From: Weissella viridescens
Lineage (GTDB): Bacteria > Bacillota > Bacilli > Lactobacillales > Lactobacillaceae
Reading direction: 5' to 3'
NCBI RefSeq assembly: GCF_001437355.1
Contig: NZ_JQBM01000001.1
Location: 224,111-288,110 of the forward strand
Length of the DNA stretch: 64,000 nucleotides
Below the pieces are notes generated by a model. It saw nothing but the letters and a program-made list of their open reading frames with translations, searched no databases and was not told the DNA's origin. Both the position numbers and the translations under genes were made by a program. Positions within the stretch are counted from its first letter, which is position 1. Each line of letters begins with the position of its first letter. Below, piece after piece: positions 61,525 through 64,000 of this stretch.

Positions 61525-61559
61525 AAAAAAACACGTCCCTAATGGGGCGTGTTTTTTTA
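61525..61559. terminator. Bidirectional terminator
   Basis: Stem AAACACGTCCC/GGGGCGTGTTT with T-runs both ways, between proC and citG. Confidence 0.9.
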
Positions 61560-61560
61560 A

Positions 61561-62421
61561 TTAAAGCACATCGGTTACGATAGCCATATAAACTGTCAGA
61601 ATAAGTAGATCAGCTGAACCACCCAAACTAAGATTTTTTTCAATACAAATATTATCTAAGGTTTTGGCATAGTTCAAACCTTCCTCGGTCTTACTCCCGC
61701 CCATCGTAAAGTAAGCGTCTACTTGCCCCTGCCACCAGGGTAAGATATCCATCGTGCCGGCTCGCTTAATCAAATTCGAATCTTCCGTTTCCCGTGAAAT
61801 CATCATAAGTGTATCTAATAAACGTCCATTCATGTCACCCGTCGTTGACGCAAGATAAGGTAAAGCAATCCCCATGACGACTGGGAAGCCAGCTTCAGCC
61901 TGGCCCCGGATTCCCGTTGCACCATATTTTAGAAATTGACGTTCACCAGCTGTTAACGTTTTTTCTGGTTTTTGAGTCAGCCGCGCAAAATCGTGCTCGC
62001 TCAATCCCTGTAACATCGCTTGAACCGTCTGACTAACATTTTCACTGGTAATGGGTTGGGCCTGTGCTATTAAATAAGCAGTGGCGCATACTAAAATGCC
62101 CAAAGAAAAGACCGCCCCCTTATGGGTATTAACACCTTTAGTTGCATTAAACATATCCTTTTCAGCATCAATACCAGCTTGCCTTAATTCTTCAAAAAGC
62201 GCCGTCAAACTACGGTTACCATTGAATTGTTCCGCTAAGGTAACTGCTGTACTCAAATAAGGTTGTAAGCTCACTGCACTATCAATAAAGGTATAAACAT
62301 CCATATCGGAGTGGGCTCCATTACTACTTGGGTCAACCAACCCCGGTTTGGGGTTAACCGTAACTTCATAAAGTAAGGCCCGCTCGGCAGCCTGAACAAA
62401 ATCAATCGTCTGCATTGTCAT
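61561..62421 (-). CDS. citG: Triphosphoribosyl-dephospho-CoA synthase CitG
   Basis: 286 aa. CitG family: YEVTVNPKPGLVDPSSNGAHSDMD (Asp-rich start), TKGVNTHKGAVFSLG and GSADLLI near the end. It makes the precursor of the citrate lyase prosthetic group. ATG 62421 has GGAG 9 bases upstream and overlaps the citX end by 20 bases. No citrate lyase genes are in the window. Confidence 0.9.
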   Translation of the reverse strand: MTMQTIDFVQAAERALLYEVTVNPKPGLVDPSSNGAHSDMDVYTFIDSAVSLQPYLSTAVTLAEQFNGNRSLTALFEELRQAGIDAEKDMFNATKGVNTHKGAVFSLGILVCATAYLIAQAQPITSENVSQTVQAMLQGLSEHDFARLTQKPEKTLTAGERQFLKYGATGIRGQAEAGFPVVMGIALPYLASTTGDMNGRLLDTLMMISRETEDSNLIKRAGTMDILPWWQGQVDAYFTMGGSKTEEGLNYAKTLDNICIEKNLSLGGSADLLILTVYMAIVTDVL

Positions 62422-62980
62422 CAATAACTGCTCCTTGATTTACTAAAAAGGTTTGATAGATATTATCTAACGCAGCTGTCATTTCAGTTTTACTGTGTTG
62501 CTGGGTTCGAGCACAAACTTTAGCATCTTCACCACAAACAAAACACTTGCGCACATCAAAGCCTAATTCCGTGCGTGATAGTTGTTGACCATCATCAACA
62601 GCTGCCATCACGTCTACATCAAAAATACGTCCTAATGAATCAGTTTGTTCGAAGCGAATTCCGTTAATCTTAGCATCATGGAGCGACTGACTAACGACTA
62701 TGAACGCTTCTGGACCAGTCTCTCGATCAAAATAAACCACTTCTTCAACTTTATTTTGGGCATACATACTTTCGAGCGTCTTTAACCCGCGTTGAAACAT
62801 CGCCAATATGGCTGGACTTTGTTTCATAGCCCCCGGAATGTTCATTTTAATGCTTATCAGACTTGCTTCCGGAAAGCGATTCATTAAGTTATTTTGTTTA
62901 TTTACGCGCCATTCTTTGTTGGATAAAATTTGTTCGAGTGTAACCTCAGATCCATTTTCAAAAACATGCTTCAATATCAT
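62402..62980 (-). CDS. citX: Apo-citrate lyase phosphoribosyl-dephospho-CoA transferase CitX
   Basis: 192 aa. CitX motifs: ISIKMNIPGAMKQSP, SLGRIFDVDVM (the GRxxDxDV motif) and CFVCGEDAKVCARTQQHS. It attaches the prosthetic group to the citrate lyase acyl carrier CitD. The start is uncertain: the ATG at 62980 lies 2-3 bases after GGGGG, while a TTG at 62974 has 8-base spacing. Unlike the usual layout, no citCDEF genes adjoin it here. Confidence 0.88.
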   Translation of the reverse strand: MILKHVFENGSEVTLEQILSNKEWRVNKQNNLMNRFPEASLISIKMNIPGAMKQSPAILAMFQRGLKTLESMYAQNKVEEVVYFDRETGPEAFIVVSQSLHDAKINGIRFEQTDSLGRIFDVDVMAAVDDGQQLSRTELGFDVRKCFVCGEDAKVCARTQQHSKTEMTAALDNIYQTFLVNQGAVIDDNADD

Positions 62981-63026
62981 TTCCCCCAAAAAGCAAAAAT
63001 TATTTATTTACCTATTATACCCTATA

Positions 63027-63054
63027 ATTTTAGAACCTATAAAAAAACAGTCAA
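63027..63054 (-). promoter_or_regulatory. Promoter of citXG
   Basis: TTGACT (63049-63054), 16 bp, TAAAAT (63027-63032) on the minus strand; the -35 overlaps the preceding terminator. A second TATAAT lies at 63014-63019. Confidence 0.5.
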
Positions 63055-63074
63055 CATCGCTGTTAACTGTTTTT
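63044..63074 (-). terminator. Terminator of the repeat-rich surface protein gene
   Basis: Minus-strand stem AAAACAGTTAACA/TGTTGACTGTTTT then TTTTT, just after the stop. Confidence 0.88.
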
Positions 63075-63076
63075 AA

Positions 63077-64000
63077 TTAAGCTAGCTTTCCACGTCCGTT
63101 AGCATCAAAAGTATAGCGCTTTCCATTGATTGTAATGGTACGGTTAGTTACTTGATGATAATCTTCATAGAATTCAACACTACCATCAGGCATGCGAACT
63201 AGGCCATTGACGGCAACACCTTGTGCATTCATATAGTAAACAATACCATCTACGGTAACGTGTTGGTTGAATACTTGAGCACGTGTTGTTGGATCGTAAT
63301 ACTTGATTGTACGTTCACGGGTAGTTGGATTGATAACCTTAGTAATTAATCCATCGACTGCCCAACCCTTATTATCAAAGTAATAAGTCTTTCCATCAAT
63401 TGTCTTCTCTTGATTCTTTAATTGAACGCGAGTTGTTGGATCAAAGTATTGCAAAGCACGATATCCTGTTTCTGGATTTGCGGCACCCCAACGAATACCT
63501 TCAGTTGCCCAGCCCTTACCATCAAAGAAGTAAGTCTTACCATTGATCGTCAACCACTTATTCTTATATTGAACACGTGTCTTTGGATCGAAGTACTGTA
63601 GGGCACGGTAACCGGTTTGTGGATTAGCTCCTCCAGTTCGGAAACCATCTTCTGCCCAGCCCTTCCCATCAAAGAAGTAAGTCTTACCATTGATCGTCAA
63701 CCACTTATTCTTATATTGAACACGTGTCTTTGGATCGAAGTACTGTAGGGCACGGTAACCGGTTTGTGGATTAGCTCCTCCAGTTCGGAAACCATCTTCT
63801 GCCCAGCCCTTACCATCAAAGAAGTAAGTATTGCCATTAATCGTCAACCACTTGTTCTTATATTGGACACGAGTTGTTGGGTCAAAGTATTGCAAAGCAC
63901 GATAACCCGTCTTTGGATTAGCTGCTCCCCAACGTAATCCGTCGGTTGCCCATCCCTTAGCATCAAAGAAGTAGGTCTTACCACCAGTCGTTAGCCACTT
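63077..64000 (-). CDS. Repeat-rich surface protein, C-terminal part
   Basis: The last 307 residues; the gene continues past the right edge. Tandem units of about 49 aa contain GYRALQYFDP, VQYKNKWLTINGKTYFFD and GKGWA, which match the Tyr/Trp/Gly-rich cell-wall/glucan-binding (choline-binding-like) repeat family at the ends of glucansucrases and some cell-wall hydrolases. The last unit degenerates and ends in RYTFDANGRGKLA. No LPXTG is present, so attachment would be by the repeats. The catalytic domain is outside the window, so the enzyme type is unknown. Confidence 0.8.
   Translation of the reverse strand, partial: KWLTTGGKTYFFDAKGWATDGLRWGAANPKTGYRALQYFDPTTRVQYKNKWLTINGNTYFFDGKGWAEDGFRTGGANPQTGYRALQYFDPKTRVQYKNKWLTINGKTYFFDGKGWAEDGFRTGGANPQTGYRALQYFDPKTRVQYKNKWLTINGKTYFFDGKGWATEGIRWGAANPETGYRALQYFDPTTRVQLKNQEKTIDGKTYYFDNKGWAVDGLITKVINPTTRERTIKYYDPTTRAQVFNQHVTVDGIVYYMNAQGVAVNGLVRMPDGSVEFYEDYHQVTNRTITINGKRYTFDANGRGKLA
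63520..63830 (-). repeat. 147-bp near-identical direct repeats in the surface protein gene
   Basis: The unit starting at 63520 recurs at 63667 with about one base difference over 147 bp. More diverged units flank them. This suggests recent duplication. Confidence 0.85.

Overview
The window looks like chromosome of a low-to-mid GC lactic acid bacterium of the Lactobacillaceae, most like Weissella or a close heterofermentative relative. This rests on gene content, not on a database match: PepX, a stand-alone GshA-type ligase, a Met-type T-box, Asp23/AmaP/DUF2273, the CitX/CitG pair, LPXTD-type sortase anchoring and glucan-binding-type surface repeats. Most genes have strong AGGAGG-like Shine-Dalgarno (SD) sites and compact hairpin terminators. 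I see no rRNA, tRNA, IS element, prophage or CRISPR array. One MFS pseudogene marks an old rearrangement.

Layout. 1-9 kb: a partial lipoprotein gene, a YolD/UmuC-type damage-tolerance pair behind a LexA-like site, an Rrf2-type repressor with a repeat-rich YhgE/Pip membrane protein, an M20 deacylase, a secreted Ser/Thr-rich protein, a Nudix hydrolase and an SDR protein. 9-19 kb: a P-type ATPase divergent from TerC, a poly-N-acetylglucosamine-type operon (98-aa protein, glycosyltransferase, small membrane protein, deacetylase), an undescribed 42-aa ORF, then an Mga-like regulator followed by an LPLTD-anchored adhesin. 19-33 kb: PepX, a GshA-like ligase, a Met T-box controlling an M20 dipeptidase and a GNAT protein, an Lsa-type ABC-F protein behind a leader with attenuator, an ECF transporter operon abutting the truncated MFS gene, and a large membrane protein. 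33-45 kb: adenine deaminase with a 59-aa partner, a MazEF-type pair, Map, an amino acid permease, MetF, a secreted protein behind a 47-bp near-perfect palindrome, a flavin disulfide reductase, AmaP-DUF2273-Asp23 and an Opu-type osmolyte transporter. 45-64 kb: the HrtBA/HrtR heme-efflux locus, a permease, a UvrA paralogue, a candidate type I toxin-antitoxin locus, thiolase with a cre site and leader terminator, a DyP peroxidase, FetAB with PerR, a VOC/hydrolase pair, ProC, CitXG and the C-terminus of a repeat-rich surface protein.

Themes. Heme, iron and peroxide handling cluster at 45-59 kb: heme efflux (HrtBA), a heme peroxidase (DyP), predicted iron export (FetAB) and PerR. Matching operators can be read for HrtR (four TGAC-N5-GTCA sites, paired 36 bp apart at both promoters) and PerR (one good box, one weak). 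Several genes carry visible RNA-level control: the Met T-box, the ABC-F leader, the thiolase leader terminator and the toxin/antisense RNA pair near 53 kb. The last is the strongest candidate for an undescribed system: a 34-42 aa single-TM protein whose translation start region is complementary to a predicted ~70-nt RNA encoded just upstream on the same strand.
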